A stretch of DNA of 23,480 nucleotides from an uncultured Dorea sp. (lineage in GTDB: Bacteria; Bacillota; Clostridia; Lachnospirales; Lachnospiraceae), in assembly GCA_910579335.1 (NCBI GenBank), contig CAJTUQ010000011.1, forward strand, positions 8,104 to 31,583, given 5' to 3'. The position numbers and the translations under genes were made by a program. Each line of letters opens with the position of its first letter. Within the stretch, counting starts at the first letter, position 1. Below are positions 7,818-16,145 of the stretch, piece after piece. The notes under the pieces were generated by a model that saw only the letters and a program-made list of their open reading frames with translations, was not told where the DNA came from and did no database searches.

Positions 7818-8876
7818 TTATAAATTTTCCTCCTCAAATTTCTTCATAAACGCCACAAGCGCCTTAACACCGTCTATCGGCATAGCATTATAAATGCTTG
7901 CACGCATTCCTCCCACGCTCCTGTGCCCCTTAAGGCTCTCAAGCCCCGCCTCCTTCGCCTCTTTCACAAATTTGGCGTCCAAATCGGCACTGCCGGTTAC
8001 AAAGGTGACATTCATCATGGAGCGGTCTTTCGGATTCACGTCTGACTTAAATAACCTGCTCTGGTCAAGATAATCATAGAGTATTTTCGCCTTCGCCTCA
8101 TTGCGCTCTTTCATAGCTTCAAGCCCTCCCTGCCTTTTCAGCCATTTGAACACTTTTCCGCAGATATAAATACTGTATGCCGGAGGCGTATTATAGAGCG
8201 ACTTCGCGTCCACATGCGTCTTGTATTTCAGCATCGTCGGCGTTCCCGGATATACATCCTCGCGGATTAAATCCTCACGGATAATAACGATTGCCATCCC
8301 CGCCGGACCGACGTTTTTCTGGACGCCTCCGTAAATCAGTCCATATTTTGACACGTTCATGGGCTCTGACAAAAAGCAGGAAGACACATCCGCAACAAGA
8401 GGTTTCCCCTTTGTATCAGGGAGTTCCTTGTATTTCGTCCCGTAAATCGTATCGGCCGCATCGGAAACAGGAAGCGCAGTGCAATCCGGAATATAAGAGA
8501 AATTCTTATCCTCCGATGATGCCGCAACATTGATTTTTCCATATTTCTTCGCTTCACTGTATGCTTTTTTTGCAAACTGCCCCGTAATGATATAATCCGC
8601 CGTACCATTTTTCATCAGATTCATAGGAATCATAGCAAACTGCTGGGACGCCCCGCCTTGCAGGAACAGTACCGCGTAATCATCGGGGATTCCCATCAAA
8701 TCACGCAGATCCGCCTCTGCCGTATCAATAATCTCCTGAAACGGTTTTGAGCGGTGACTCATCTCCATGACAGACATCCCGGAGCCATTATAGTCCAGCA
8801 TCTCCTGCGCTGCCTCATTTAATACTTCCTCCGGCAAAACCGCCGGCCCCGCTGAAAAATTGTACACTCTGCCCAT
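7818..8876 (-). CDS. serC: Phosphoserine aminotransferase
   Basis: PLP-dependent enzyme that converts 3-phosphohydroxypyruvate and glutamate to 3-phosphoserine, the second step of serine synthesis. The 352-residue protein starts MGRVYNFSAGPAVLPEEVL, the hallmark N-terminus of SerC. Lys187 in GGVQKNVGPAGMA is the residue expected to bind PLP. GGASQQF near 74-80 and TIYGT near 153-157 are also family features. GGAGGAAG stands about 6 bases before the ATG. It lies 47 bases after ilvB and directly before serA. I see no serB in the window, so the phosphatase must be elsewhere. Confidence 0.97.
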   Translation of the reverse strand: MGRVYNFSAGPAVLPEEVLNEAAQEMLDYNGSGMSVMEMSHRSKPFQEIIDTAEADLRDLMGIPDDYAVLFLQGGASQQFAMIPMNLMKNGTADYIITGQFAKKAYSEAKKYGKINVAASSEDKNFSYIPDCTALPVSDAADTIYGTKYKELPDTKGKPLVADVSSCFLSEPMNVSKYGLIYGGVQKNVGPAGMAIVIIREDLIREDVYPGTPTMLKYKTHVDAKSLYNTPPAYSIYICGKVFKWLKRQGGLEAMKERNEAKAKILYDYLDQSRLFKSDVNPKDRSMMNVTFVTGSADLDAKFVKEAKEAGLESLKGHRSVGGMRASIYNAMPIDGVKALVAFMKKFEEENL

Positions 8877-8923
8877 AATACTTCCTCCATTTTCTAGCTT
8901 TCCTTCCCTGCAAAGTTATCCGT

Positions 8924-10606
8924 TTACCTGCCCTGCTCCTTTAAATCCTTCTCGTCAAAAGCCTCGCTGATTGCTGCTCCCGGCGCCACCATCGGCCACA
9001 CCTTATCGTCGCAGTTGATTTGGCAGTCGATAACGACTGGTTTTCCCAATGTCAGAGCTTTTGCAAACGCCGCCTCAAACTCACTCCGGCTCTTTGCGCG
9101 GATTCCTTCTGCGCCCATAGCCTGTGCAAGCTTCACAAAATCTACGGCGTCATTAAGCACCGTGGCCGAATACCGCTTCCCGTAAAAAAGATTCTGCCAC
9201 TGGCGCACCATCCCAAGCACATGGTTATTAACGACTACCTGTATTACCGGAATTTTGTGGCGCACCGCAGTCGCAATCTCATTCATATTCATACGGAAAC
9301 ACCCGTCTCCCGCAATATTCACAACGATCTTGTCTGGCATGCCCGTCTTTGCTCCAAGCGCCGCCCCAAGGCCATACCCCATCGTCCCAAGTCCGCCCGA
9401 AGTCAAAAACGTCCTCGGCTGCGTATATTTATAATACTGCGCCGCCCACATCTGGTGCTGCCCTACCTCGGTGACAATCACCGCTTTCCCTTCTGTCTGG
9501 CGGTAAATCTCCTCTACAAGAAAGGGGCCCGTAAGCTCATCCGGATGATAGGACATCGGGTAACGCTCTTTATAATCCATAATTTTTTCAATCCACGGAG
9601 AATGGTCTAACTGCTCCAGCCGCTCATTTAAAATGCCAAGGACTACTTTCAAGTCTCCCACGACTCCCTCGGTAATCAGGACGTTTTTATTCATCTCCGC
9701 CGCGTCCACGTCGATTTGGAGTATTTTGGCATTTTTTGCAAATTTCTTCGCATTCCCTGTCACGCGGTCACTGAATCTTGCCCCTAATACGATCAGAAGG
9801 TCACACTCACTGACGCCGTAATTGGATGTCTTTGTCCCGTGCATTCCAAGCATGCCGGTATACAGAGGATCCGTCCCCGGAAACGCTCCCTTGCCCATAA
9901 GACTGTCCGTCACCGGAGCGTCTACTTTCTTCGCAAATTCATAAAGCTCTTTACTTGCCCCGGAAAGCACCGCCCCGCCGCCTGCAAAGATATACGGCTT
10001 TTTTGATTTTTTAATCATTTTCAGGGCATTGTCTATCTCTTCCCCGCTCACTTCCTCTGAAGGGCGGAATTTTTCCGGCTTCACTGCCCTATAATCCGCC
10101 TTGTCCGCAGTTACGTCCTTCGGGATATCAATAAGCACCGGCCCCGGTCTTCCTGACTTTGCTATAACAAATGCCTTTCGAATCGTGTCCGCCAGCTTTT
10201 TTACATCTTTTACAATATAATTATGCTTTGTAATCGGCATGGTGATTCCCGCAATGTCTATTTCCTGGAAACTGTCCTTTCCAAGCAGCGCCACGCCTAC
10301 ATTGCAGGTAATTGCCACAACGGGAATGGAATCCATATATGCCGTGGCGATTCCCGTAACGAGATTCGTCGCTCCGGGCCCACTGGTGGCAAAGCACACT
10401 CCGACTTTCCCCGTAGCTCTGGCATAGCCGTCCGCCGCATGGGCCGCCCCCTGCTCATGGGAAGTCAGAATATGGGTAATCTCGCTGCTGTGTTTATACA
10501 ATTCATCATACACATTAAGGATGGCACCGCCCGGATATCCGAATACGGTATCAACACCTTGTTCTTTCAGACATTCGATAACTATCTGTGACCCTGTCAA
10601 CTGCAT
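8924..10606 (-). CDS. ilvB: Acetolactate synthase, large (catalytic) subunit
   Basis: ThDP-dependent enzyme that condenses pyruvate with pyruvate or 2-oxobutyrate, the first common step of valine, leucine and isoleucine synthesis. In the 560 residues, Glu51 in SHEQGAAHAADGYAR is the conserved ThDP-activating glutamate. GDGCFRMNMNE starting at 433 and the NN pair at 460-461 form the ThDP-binding GDG...NN motif. The ending KVWPMVAPGAAI is typical of the biosynthetic acetohydroxyacid synthases rather than the catabolic AlsS type. AAGGAG lies about 11 bases before the ATG. It follows ilvD by 41 bases. There is no ilvN/ilvH regulatory subunit gene next to it, which is unusual for an ilvB operon. 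Confidence 0.95.
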   Translation of the reverse strand: MQLTGSQIVIECLKEQGVDTVFGYPGGAILNVYDELYKHSSEITHILTSHEQGAAHAADGYARATGKVGVCFATSGPGATNLVTGIATAYMDSIPVVAITCNVGVALLGKDSFQEIDIAGITMPITKHNYIVKDVKKLADTIRKAFVIAKSGRPGPVLIDIPKDVTADKADYRAVKPEKFRPSEEVSGEEIDNALKMIKKSKKPYIFAGGGAVLSGASKELYEFAKKVDAPVTDSLMGKGAFPGTDPLYTGMLGMHGTKTSNYGVSECDLLIVLGARFSDRVTGNAKKFAKNAKILQIDVDAAEMNKNVLITEGVVGDLKVVLGILNERLEQLDHSPWIEKIMDYKERYPMSYHPDELTGPFLVEEIYRQTEGKAVIVTEVGQHQMWAAQYYKYTQPRTFLTSGGLGTMGYGLGAALGAKTGMPDKIVVNIAGDGCFRMNMNEIATAVRHKIPVIQVVVNNHVLGMVRQWQNLFYGKRYSATVLNDAVDFVKLAQAMGAEGIRAKSRSEFEAAFAKALTLGKPVVIDCQINCDDKVWPMVAPGAAISEAFDEKDLKEQGR

Positions 10607-10647
10607 ATCTTTAAAATCTCCTTATCTCCTATTGTTTTCCTGATAGG

Positions 10648-12318
10648 CTAATTCTTTGGAACCTCCAGGATTGCGCCTCTGTTTCCGGAAGTAACCATAG
10701 ACGCATATCTTGCCAGATACCCCGTCGTCACCTTCGGCTCCCTCGGCTTCCAATTCTCTTTTCTCTCTGCCAGCTCCTCGTCAGAAACCGCAAGTTCAAG
10801 CTTGAGGTTCGGGATATCGATCTTTATAATATCGCCCTCCTGTACCAGTGAGATCGGGCCTCCTACCGCCGCTTCCGGCGAGACATGCCCGATAGACGCG
10901 CCTCTCGACGCACCGCTGAACCTTCCGTCCGTAATAAGGGCGACGCTGGAGCCAAGTCCCATACCTGCAATTGCAGAAGTCGGATTCAGCATTTCGCGCA
11001 TGCCGGGTCCTCCTTTGGGTCCTTCGTAGCGGATAACCACCACGTCTCCCGCCACGATTTTTCCGCCTTTAATTGCGTCAATGGCATCCTCCTCGCACTC
11101 AAAGACTCTTGCCGGGCCTTCGTGTACAAGCATCTCTGCCACAACCGCAGAGCGCTTTACCACGCTGCCGTCCGGCGCAAGGTTCCCCTTAAGCACCGCC
11201 AGGCCTCCGGTCTCTGAATATGGATGTTCAACCGGGCGGATGACATCCAAATTTTTATTCACCGCATCTTTAATATTCTCTCCCACGGTCTTTCCTGTCA
11301 CCGTCATGCAGTCCGTATGGAGCAGCCCCTTTTTATTCAGCTCATTCATCACCGCATAGACGCCGCCCGCTTCATTCAAATCTTCCATATACGTAGGGCC
11401 GGCGGGCGCCAGATGACATAGGTTCGGCGTCCTTTCGCTGATGCCGTTTGCAAAATCGATTTCAAAATCCATGCCGATTTCATGGGCAATGGCCGGAAGA
11501 TGCAGCATACTGTTGGTCGAACAGCCAAGCGCCATATCTACCGTCAATGCATTCAATATGGCGTCTTCCGTCATAATGTCCCTCGGACGGATATTCTTCT
11601 CAAGCATTTCCATTACTTTCATACCCGCCTGCTTTGCCAGACGGATCCTCTCCGAATAAACCGCAGGCACCGTGCCATTACCGCCAAGTCCCATACCAAG
11701 CACTTCCGTCAGGCAGTTCATACTGTTTGCCGTGTACATCCCGGAACAGGAACCACAGGTCGGACATGTTTTATTCTCAAATTCCAAAAGTCCTTCGTCA
11801 GACAGGGTTCCGGCCGCATTCGCACCGACCGCTTCAAACATACTGGAAAGACTGGTCTTTTTTCCCTGCACGCGTCCCGCAAGCATGGGGCCTCCGCTGA
11901 TAAACACCGTAGGCACATTAATTCTCGCTGCCGCCATCAACAGACCGGGCACGTTTTTGTCACAGTTGGGTACCATGACAAGCGCGTCAAACTGGTGGGC
12001 CAGCGCCATAGCCTCTGTGGAATCCGCAATTAAGTCTCTTGTCACAAGAGAATATTTCATGCCGACATGCCCCATTGCAATGCCGTCGCAGACCGCAATC
12101 GCAGGAAAGACGATTGGCGTTCCTCCCGCCATCGCAACGCCCTGCTTTACTGCATTCACGATTTTATCCAGATTCATATGTCCCGGAACGATTTCATTAT
12201 AGGAACTTACGATTCCCACCAGCGGCCTTTCCATCTCTTCCTTCGTCAGGCCCAGCGCATTGAATAAAGAACGGTGGGGCGCCTGCTGTTTTCCTTTAGT
12301 AACGGTATCACTTTTCAT
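10648..12318 (-). CDS. ilvD: Dihydroxy-acid dehydratase
   Basis: Iron-sulfur enzyme that dehydrates 2,3-dihydroxy acids to 2-oxo acids in valine and isoleucine synthesis. The open frame reaches further up to 12384, but I place the start at 12318 (MKSDTVTK). AGGAGG lies 8 bases before that ATG, and the longer form would overlap leuB. This gives 556 residues, normal length. Likely cluster-binding cysteines are in VPNCDKN (Cys119) and in CPTCGSCSG (185-191). The early segment reads VPGH, as I recall for the E. coli enzyme, rather than the TPCN of [2Fe-2S] dehydratases. This suggests an oxygen-sensitive [4Fe-4S] cluster, fitting an anaerobe. The ending region SGASRGASIGHVSPEAA is also typical. 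Confidence 0.96.
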   Translation of the reverse strand: MKSDTVTKGKQQAPHRSLFNALGLTKEEMERPLVGIVSSYNEIVPGHMNLDKIVNAVKQGVAMAGGTPIVFPAIAVCDGIAMGHVGMKYSLVTRDLIADSTEAMALAHQFDALVMVPNCDKNVPGLLMAAARINVPTVFISGGPMLAGRVQGKKTSLSSMFEAVGANAAGTLSDEGLLEFENKTCPTCGSCSGMYTANSMNCLTEVLGMGLGGNGTVPAVYSERIRLAKQAGMKVMEMLEKNIRPRDIMTEDAILNALTVDMALGCSTNSMLHLPAIAHEIGMDFEIDFANGISERTPNLCHLAPAGPTYMEDLNEAGGVYAVMNELNKKGLLHTDCMTVTGKTVGENIKDAVNKNLDVIRPVEHPYSETGGLAVLKGNLAPDGSVVKRSAVVAEMLVHEGPARVFECEEDAIDAIKGGKIVAGDVVVIRYEGPKGGPGMREMLNPTSAIAGMGLGSSVALITDGRFSGASRGASIGHVSPEAAVGGPISLVQEGDIIKIDIPNLKLELAVSDEELAERKENWKPREPKVTTGYLARYASMVTSGNRGAILEVPKN

Positions 12319-12364
12319 GTTTTTATCCTCCTGCTCTGTCAATTTATCATTCATCAATAACCTG

Positions 12365-13450
12365 TCATGCAATATACGACGCAATCAGGTCTCCCATTTT
12401 CTCAGTTCCTACCTGCGTTTTACCCTCTGACATAATATCAATCGTCCGGTAGCCGTCCCTCAGTACCTTTGCTACCGCCTCCTCTATGGCATCCGCCTCC
12501 CTGTCGAGGTCAAAGCTGAAGCGCAGCATCATGGCCGCGGACAGAATCGTCGCCACGGGATTCGCAATCCCCTTTCCTGCGATATCCGGCGCCGAACCGC
12601 CGCTTGGCTCATAGAGACCGAATTTCGTCTCATTGAGGCTGGCGCTCGCCAGCATTCCGATAGAGCCTGTCACCATACTTGCCTCATCGGAAAGAATATC
12701 CCCGAACATATTTTCCGTCAGCACAACATCAAACTGCTTCGGATCCTTTACAAGCTGCATTGCACAATTATCCACCAGCATATGCAAAAGCTCCACCTCC
12801 GGATAATCCTTTGCAACCTGCTCTACGACCTTCCTCCAAAGTCTTGAGGAGTCGAGTACGTTGGCCTTGTCGACGCTTGTCACCTTTTTCCCGCGCTTCA
12901 TGGCAATATCAAATGCGCGTTTTGCAATCCTTCGAATCTCATTTTCATTATATGTAAGAGAATCATATGCGGTCAGCACTCCGTTTTCTTTTACGGTCTT
13001 TCTCTCCCCGAAATAAAGGCCTCCGGTCAGCTCGCGCATAATCATAAGATTAAATCCGCCCTCCGTAATCTCCTCCTTGAGCGGGCAGGCGCCTTTCAGT
13101 TCATCATAAAGAATCGCCGGCCTTAAGTTCGCAAACAGGTTTAATGCTTTGCGAATCCCCAAAAGCCCCGCTTCCGGACGTTTTGACGGCTCAAGCTGAT
13201 ACCAGGGAGAGGTCTTTGCATCTCCTCCGATGGAGCCCATAAGCACCGCATCGCACATCTTCGCCTTCTCAACCGTCTCATCGGTAAGCGGCACTCCATG
13301 AACGTCTATGGACGCCCCTCCCAGTAAAAGCTGCGTATAATCACAAGTATGCCCGTAAACTTCTGCCGTTCTGTCAAGGACCTTTACTGCCTCCGTGACA
13401 ATCTCCGGCCCGATTCCGTCGCCTTTAATCACTCCAATATTCAGATTCAT
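12365..13450 (-). CDS. leuB: 3-Isopropylmalate dehydrogenase
   Basis: NAD+-dependent oxidative decarboxylation of 3-isopropylmalate, the third step of leucine synthesis. The 361-residue protein has GVIKGDGIGPEIV at its start and the leuB-specific loop with RPEAGLLGIRK and FANLRPA. It also has RELTGGLYFGERKT, and NMFGDILSDEAS with metal-binding aspartates. GGSAPDIAGKGIANPVATI marks LeuB or a close homologue. AAGGAAG lies 7 bases before the ATG. It is the first gene of the five-gene amino-acid operon and has a clear promoter 42-70 bases upstream. leuA, leuC and leuD are not in the window. Confidence 0.96.
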   Translation of the reverse strand: MNLNIGVIKGDGIGPEIVTEAVKVLDRTAEVYGHTCDYTQLLLGGASIDVHGVPLTDETVEKAKMCDAVLMGSIGGDAKTSPWYQLEPSKRPEAGLLGIRKALNLFANLRPAILYDELKGACPLKEEITEGGFNLMIMRELTGGLYFGERKTVKENGVLTAYDSLTYNENEIRRIAKRAFDIAMKRGKKVTSVDKANVLDSSRLWRKVVEQVAKDYPEVELLHMLVDNCAMQLVKDPKQFDVVLTENMFGDILSDEASMVTGSIGMLASASLNETKFGLYEPSGGSAPDIAGKGIANPVATILSAAMMLRFSFDLDREADAIEEAVAKVLRDGYRTIDIMSEGKTQVGTEKMGDLIASYIA

Positions 13451-13491
13451 ATCTATCTTCCTTATATTACAATATTTATTGATAATTTTTA

Positions 13492-13520
13492 ATCATATCT
13501 TATTTTAAAGTATGTTTCAA
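13492..13520 (-). promoter_or_regulatory. Promoter of the leuB-ilvD-ilvB-serC-serA operon
   Basis: Minus strand TTGAAA (13515-13520) and TATGAT (13492-13497) with a 17-base spacer. The predicted leader to the leuB ATG is only about 35 bases, which leaves no room for a T-box or peptide attenuator. Confidence 0.65.
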
Positions 13521-13526
13521 GTCTGT

Positions 13527-13541
13527 AAATTACTGAAATCT
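13527..13541 (-). promoter_or_regulatory. Possible CodY-box-like operator upstream of leuB
   Basis: Minus strand AGATTTCAGTAATTT matches 11 of 15 positions of the CodY consensus AATTTTCWGAAAATT. It ends 6 bases before the -35. CodY controlling branched-chain amino-acid genes is established in other Firmicutes. Whether this organism has CodY cannot be seen here, and AT-rich DNA gives such matches by chance. Confidence 0.25.
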
Positions 13542-13554
13542 TGATGGAAATTTA

Positions 13555-13585
13555 TAAAAAATCGGGTTTTTTTACAAAACCCGAT
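13555..13585 (-). terminator. Terminator of the nucleoside salvage operon, after cdd
   Basis: Perfect 10-bp stem ATCGGGTTTT / AAAACCCGAT (13576-13585 and 13561-13570) with a 5-base loop, followed on the minus strand by a run of T. The stem begins at the first base of the cdd stop codon region, so the hairpin directly abuts the gene. Confidence 0.88.
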
Positions 13586-13989
13586 CAAAGATTCTCCGGC
13601 CCGAACCCCAAAGGCAGAAGCTCGGCCAATGTATATACTTTGTATTCCTTACCATTCTTTGCCAGAATTACCTGCAATTTTTCTGCATCTGCAAACTCCA
13701 TCAGCACCTGCCTGCACACTCCGCAGGGCGGGCAGTAATCGTGGTTTCCCTCTGCATCCTCATTGACGATGCAGATTGCAAGGAACCGCCGCTCTCCTTC
13801 GCTTACCGCTTTAAAAACCGCCGTCCGCTCCGCACAGTTTGTCGGCGAATACGCCGCATTCTCAATATTGCAGCCTGTATAAATCTTTCCGCCCTCCGTC
13901 AGCAGCGCTGCCGCCACTTTAAAGTTCGAATACGGGGAGTAAGAATATTTCAGCGCGCCAAACGCCTTCTCAATCATTTCTTCTATCAT
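13585..13989 (-). CDS. cdd: Cytidine deaminase
   Basis: Zinc enzyme that deaminates cytidine and deoxycytidine to uridine and deoxyuridine for salvage. The 134-residue protein has the two family motifs. One is GCNIENAAYSPTNCAERTA, with zinc ligand Cys52 and catalytic Glu54. The other is CPPCGVCRQ, with zinc ligands Cys89 and Cys92. Length matches the small homotetrameric type such as B. subtilis Cdd. The ATG at 13989 has GGAGAGGGAAC just before it and overlaps the end of deoC by 20 bases, so translation is probably coupled. It is the last gene of its operon and is followed at once by a terminator. Confidence 0.96.
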   Translation of the reverse strand: MIEEMIEKAFGALKYSYSPYSNFKVAAALLTEGGKIYTGCNIENAAYSPTNCAERTAVFKAVSEGERRFLAICIVNEDAEGNHDYCPPCGVCRQVLMEFADAEKLQVILAKNGKEYKVYTLAELLPLGFGPENL

Positions 13990-14641
13990 GTTCCCTCTCC
14001 TTCGCTATTTTCACGATTCTGCTCGTCCCAAGCCTGGAAGCTCCGAGTCTTAGAAACTCTTCCGCCGTTTCAAGAGAACCGATTCCCCCTGCGGCCTTTA
14101 TCTTTACCCGCTCCCCTACATGCTCTGAAAACAGCTTTACATCCTCAAACACAGCGCCGCCCTTAGAAAATCCGGTAGAAGTTTTGATATAATCCGCCCC
14201 CGCGCAGGTGACGGCCCGGCACATCCTTACCTTTTCTTCCTCGGACAACAGGCACGCCTCAACGATTACCTTTAACACTTTATCTCCCGCGGCGCGCTTT
14301 ACCGCGCGGATTTCCTCCTCAACTGCATCGTACTTTTTGTCCTTGACCCAGCCGATATTTATAACCATGTCTATCTCATCCGCCCCGTTTTTCACAGCGT
14401 CCTCTGTCTCATACACCTTTACGGCCGTAGTATTGTATCCGTTGGGAAAGCCGACAACCGTACAGACCGCCGTCCGGTCTCCTACATACTCTTTCGCCTG
14501 TTTCACATAGGAAGGCGGAATACATACGGATGCCGTATGCAGGCGCACTGCATCATCGCACGCCGTGCGGATTTCCTCCCACACTGCCGTCTGCGCAAGA
14601 AGCGTATGGTCCGCCATTTCCAGTATTTTCGATAATTCCAT
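13970..14641 (-). CDS. deoC: Deoxyribose-phosphate aldolase
   Basis: Class I aldolase that splits 2-deoxyribose 5-phosphate into glyceraldehyde 3-phosphate and acetaldehyde, the last step of deoxynucleoside breakdown. In the 223 residues, Lys153 in IKTSTGFSKGGA is the Schiff-base lysine. Asp91 in DEIDMVINIG and Lys182 in KIKAAGGI are the partner residues expected for the family. GGGGGAG lies about 6 bases before the ATG. It follows the membrane-protein gene by 15 bases and overlaps cdd by 20 bases. This firmly places it in the deoD operon. Confidence 0.96.
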   Translation of the reverse strand: MELSKILEMADHTLLAQTAVWEEIRTACDDAVRLHTASVCIPPSYVKQAKEYVGDRTAVCTVVGFPNGYNTTAVKVYETEDAVKNGADEIDMVINIGWVKDKKYDAVEEEIRAVKRAAGDKVLKVIVEACLLSEEEKVRMCRAVTCAGADYIKTSTGFSKGGAVFEDVKLFSEHVGERVKIKAAGGIGSLETAEEFLRLGASRLGTSRIVKIAKEREHDRRND

Positions 14642-14656
14642 ATTCTCACTCCCCCG

Positions 14657-15346
14657 TCAATCAAACTTCTTTGAAAACTCCGTCCACCTCTCCCACGTCT
14701 CCAGATGCCGCTCCATCCATTTCCCGTAAAAGCCTATCAGGGGACCATTGAGGAAAGCAAGCACTACCGTGCCTATGCCTATTCCCACAATACCGCGGAA
14801 CATGACAAAAGAAAGGAGCGCTGCCGCCGCCAGGCAGGTCATATCGAACCGAATCTTAAACTTAGGCAGCGAAATCCCAAACCGCATGCTGATACCCTTG
14901 ACAAAAAACTCATACACCTGCGGGTAAAAGTACGTTTTGAAGTAAAGTGCCACTCCAAGCGAATTTAACAGAAACCCGGCAATAAAATAGACTATGCGCA
15001 CAGGCACCGGCAAAGTTCCGGGAGGATAGATTCCCGGATTGAAATGCGGTATCACCGTCCGCCAGAAATCAAGCACCGCTCCATAGATAAGCCCCGACAC
15101 AAAGGCAAAGAAATACAAAAATTTCACTCTGCCCATCAAAATACAGAATATAAGAAATAAGATTCCCTGCACGATATACTCTGCCTGTCCGAAAGTAAGA
15201 AACTTTACCTTAAGGCTCACAATGTAAGCCGGCGCCACAACCATCGACATCCCGAAATCTGCCGCCGCCAGCATGGCCGTTGCGAGGGACAGTACAAAAA
15301 CCGCCAGCAGGTAAACAGCTTCATTGCTGATTCGAAATCTTTTCAC
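14657..15346 (-). CDS. YczE/YyaS/YitT-like (DUF6198-type) integral membrane protein
   Basis: Polytopic membrane protein of unknown function, with about five hydrophobic segments. Near the start it has the pattern AADFGMSMVVAPAYIVS. Near the end, VGIGTVVLAFLNGPLIGF is very like the glycine-rich last segment of YczE-family proteins. The longest open frame starts at a TTG (15370). I prefer the GTG at 15346 (MKRFRISNEA) because AGGGAGAGG lies 7 bases before it; this gives 229 residues. It sits between deoD and deoC, 15 bases before deoC, with no terminator or promoter of its own. The location suggests a role linked to nucleosides or deoxyribose, such as transport, but the family has no established activity that I can name. 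Confidence 0.8.
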   Translation of the reverse strand: MKRFRISNEAVYLLAVFVLSLATAMLAAADFGMSMVVAPAYIVSLKVKFLTFGQAEYIVQGILFLIFCILMGRVKFLYFFAFVSGLIYGAVLDFWRTVIPHFNPGIYPPGTLPVPVRIVYFIAGFLLNSLGVALYFKTYFYPQVYEFFVKGISMRFGISLPKFKIRFDMTCLAAAALLSFVMFRGIVGIGIGTVVLAFLNGPLIGFYGKWMERHLETWERWTEFSKKFD

Positions 15347-15384
15347 AAGACCACCTCTCCCTGACGCCAAAGCACCGAAAATAC

Positions 15385-16083
15385 CTAGATCTCCAGTGCA
15401 ATCTCCATCATCTGTGCAAAACCGGTCTCCCTGTCTTTTGCGCTAAGAGAAGCTTCCTTGTATAAATGATCGGAAATCGTAAGGATGCACAGCGCCTTCT
15501 TTCCTGCCCTCGCCGCATTCATATAGAGCGCCGCCGCTTCCATCTCGACCGCCAGCACGCCCATGCGGCGGAACCGGTCGTTAAAGTCTTCCCTGTCATG
15601 GTAAAACACATCTGATGAAAGCACATTCCCGACTCTTACGTTGACTCCCCTGTCCCTTGCCGCCTTCACTGCCTTTTCCAAAAGCCCGTAATCGGCAATC
15701 GGCGCAAACGCGCCTGGTATCCCATACTGATCCGCATAATTGGAATTGGTGCACGCCCCCATAGCGATAACGATATCCATCACGTCGACGTCATCCTGCA
15801 TCGCTCCCGCAGAGCCGATACGGATAATATTTTCCACATCGTAAAAATGGTACAGCTCGTAGCTGTAAATACCGACAGACGGCATCCCCATGCCGCCTCC
15901 CATGACAGAAACCTCCCTTCCTCGATAGGTTCCCGTATACCCAAGCATATTTCTGACCGTGTTAAAGCAGACTGCGTCTTCCAGATAAGTCTCTGCTATG
16001 TACTTCGCCCGAAGCGGATCGCCCGGCATCAAAACCGTCCGGGCAATCTGTCCCTTTTCTGCTGCATTGTGCGGTGTTCCCAT
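15385..16083 (-). CDS. deoD: Purine nucleoside phosphorylase, DeoD type
   Basis: Phosphorolysis of purine (deoxy)nucleosides to the free base and (deoxy)ribose 1-phosphate. The 232-residue protein has His5 near the start, GDPLRAKYIAE at 21-31 (phosphate-binding Gly and Arg), and IIRIGSAGAM with the second phosphate-binding Arg. It also has AVEMEAAA at 179-186 (ribose-binding Glu) and TISDH at 202-206, with the catalytic Asp205 of the hexameric DeoD class. AAAGGAGG lies about 8 bases before the ATG. It heads the operon deoD / membrane protein / deoC / cdd. Conversion of deoxyribose 1-phosphate to the DeoC substrate needs a phosphopentomutase, which is not in the window. Confidence 0.96.
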   Translation of the reverse strand: MGTPHNAAEKGQIARTVLMPGDPLRAKYIAETYLEDAVCFNTVRNMLGYTGTYRGREVSVMGGGMGMPSVGIYSYELYHFYDVENIIRIGSAGAMQDDVDVMDIVIAMGACTNSNYADQYGIPGAFAPIADYGLLEKAVKAARDRGVNVRVGNVLSSDVFYHDREDFNDRFRRMGVLAVEMEAAALYMNAARAGKKALCILTISDHLYKEASLSAKDRETGFAQMMEIALEI

Positions 16084-16112
16084 AGTGCCGTCCTCCTTTT
16101 TTTCTTTTCTCT

Positions 16113-16121
16113 ATCATAACA
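16113..16121 (-). promoter_or_regulatory. Extended -10 promoter for the deoD operon
   Basis: Minus strand TGTTATGAT is an extended -10 (TGn plus TATGAT) about 30 bases upstream of the deoD ATG. No good -35 is seen at the expected distance. No terminator separates it from glgP, 62 bases upstream, so read-through is possible. Confidence 0.4.
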
Positions 16122-16145
16122 TCTGACGGCCGGAAACTCCATATA

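Noticed and set aside
12319..12384. 22-residue upstream extension of ilvD overlapping leuB
   Set aside because: AGGAGG is placed 8 bases before the ATG at 12318; the longer form overlaps leuB without need.
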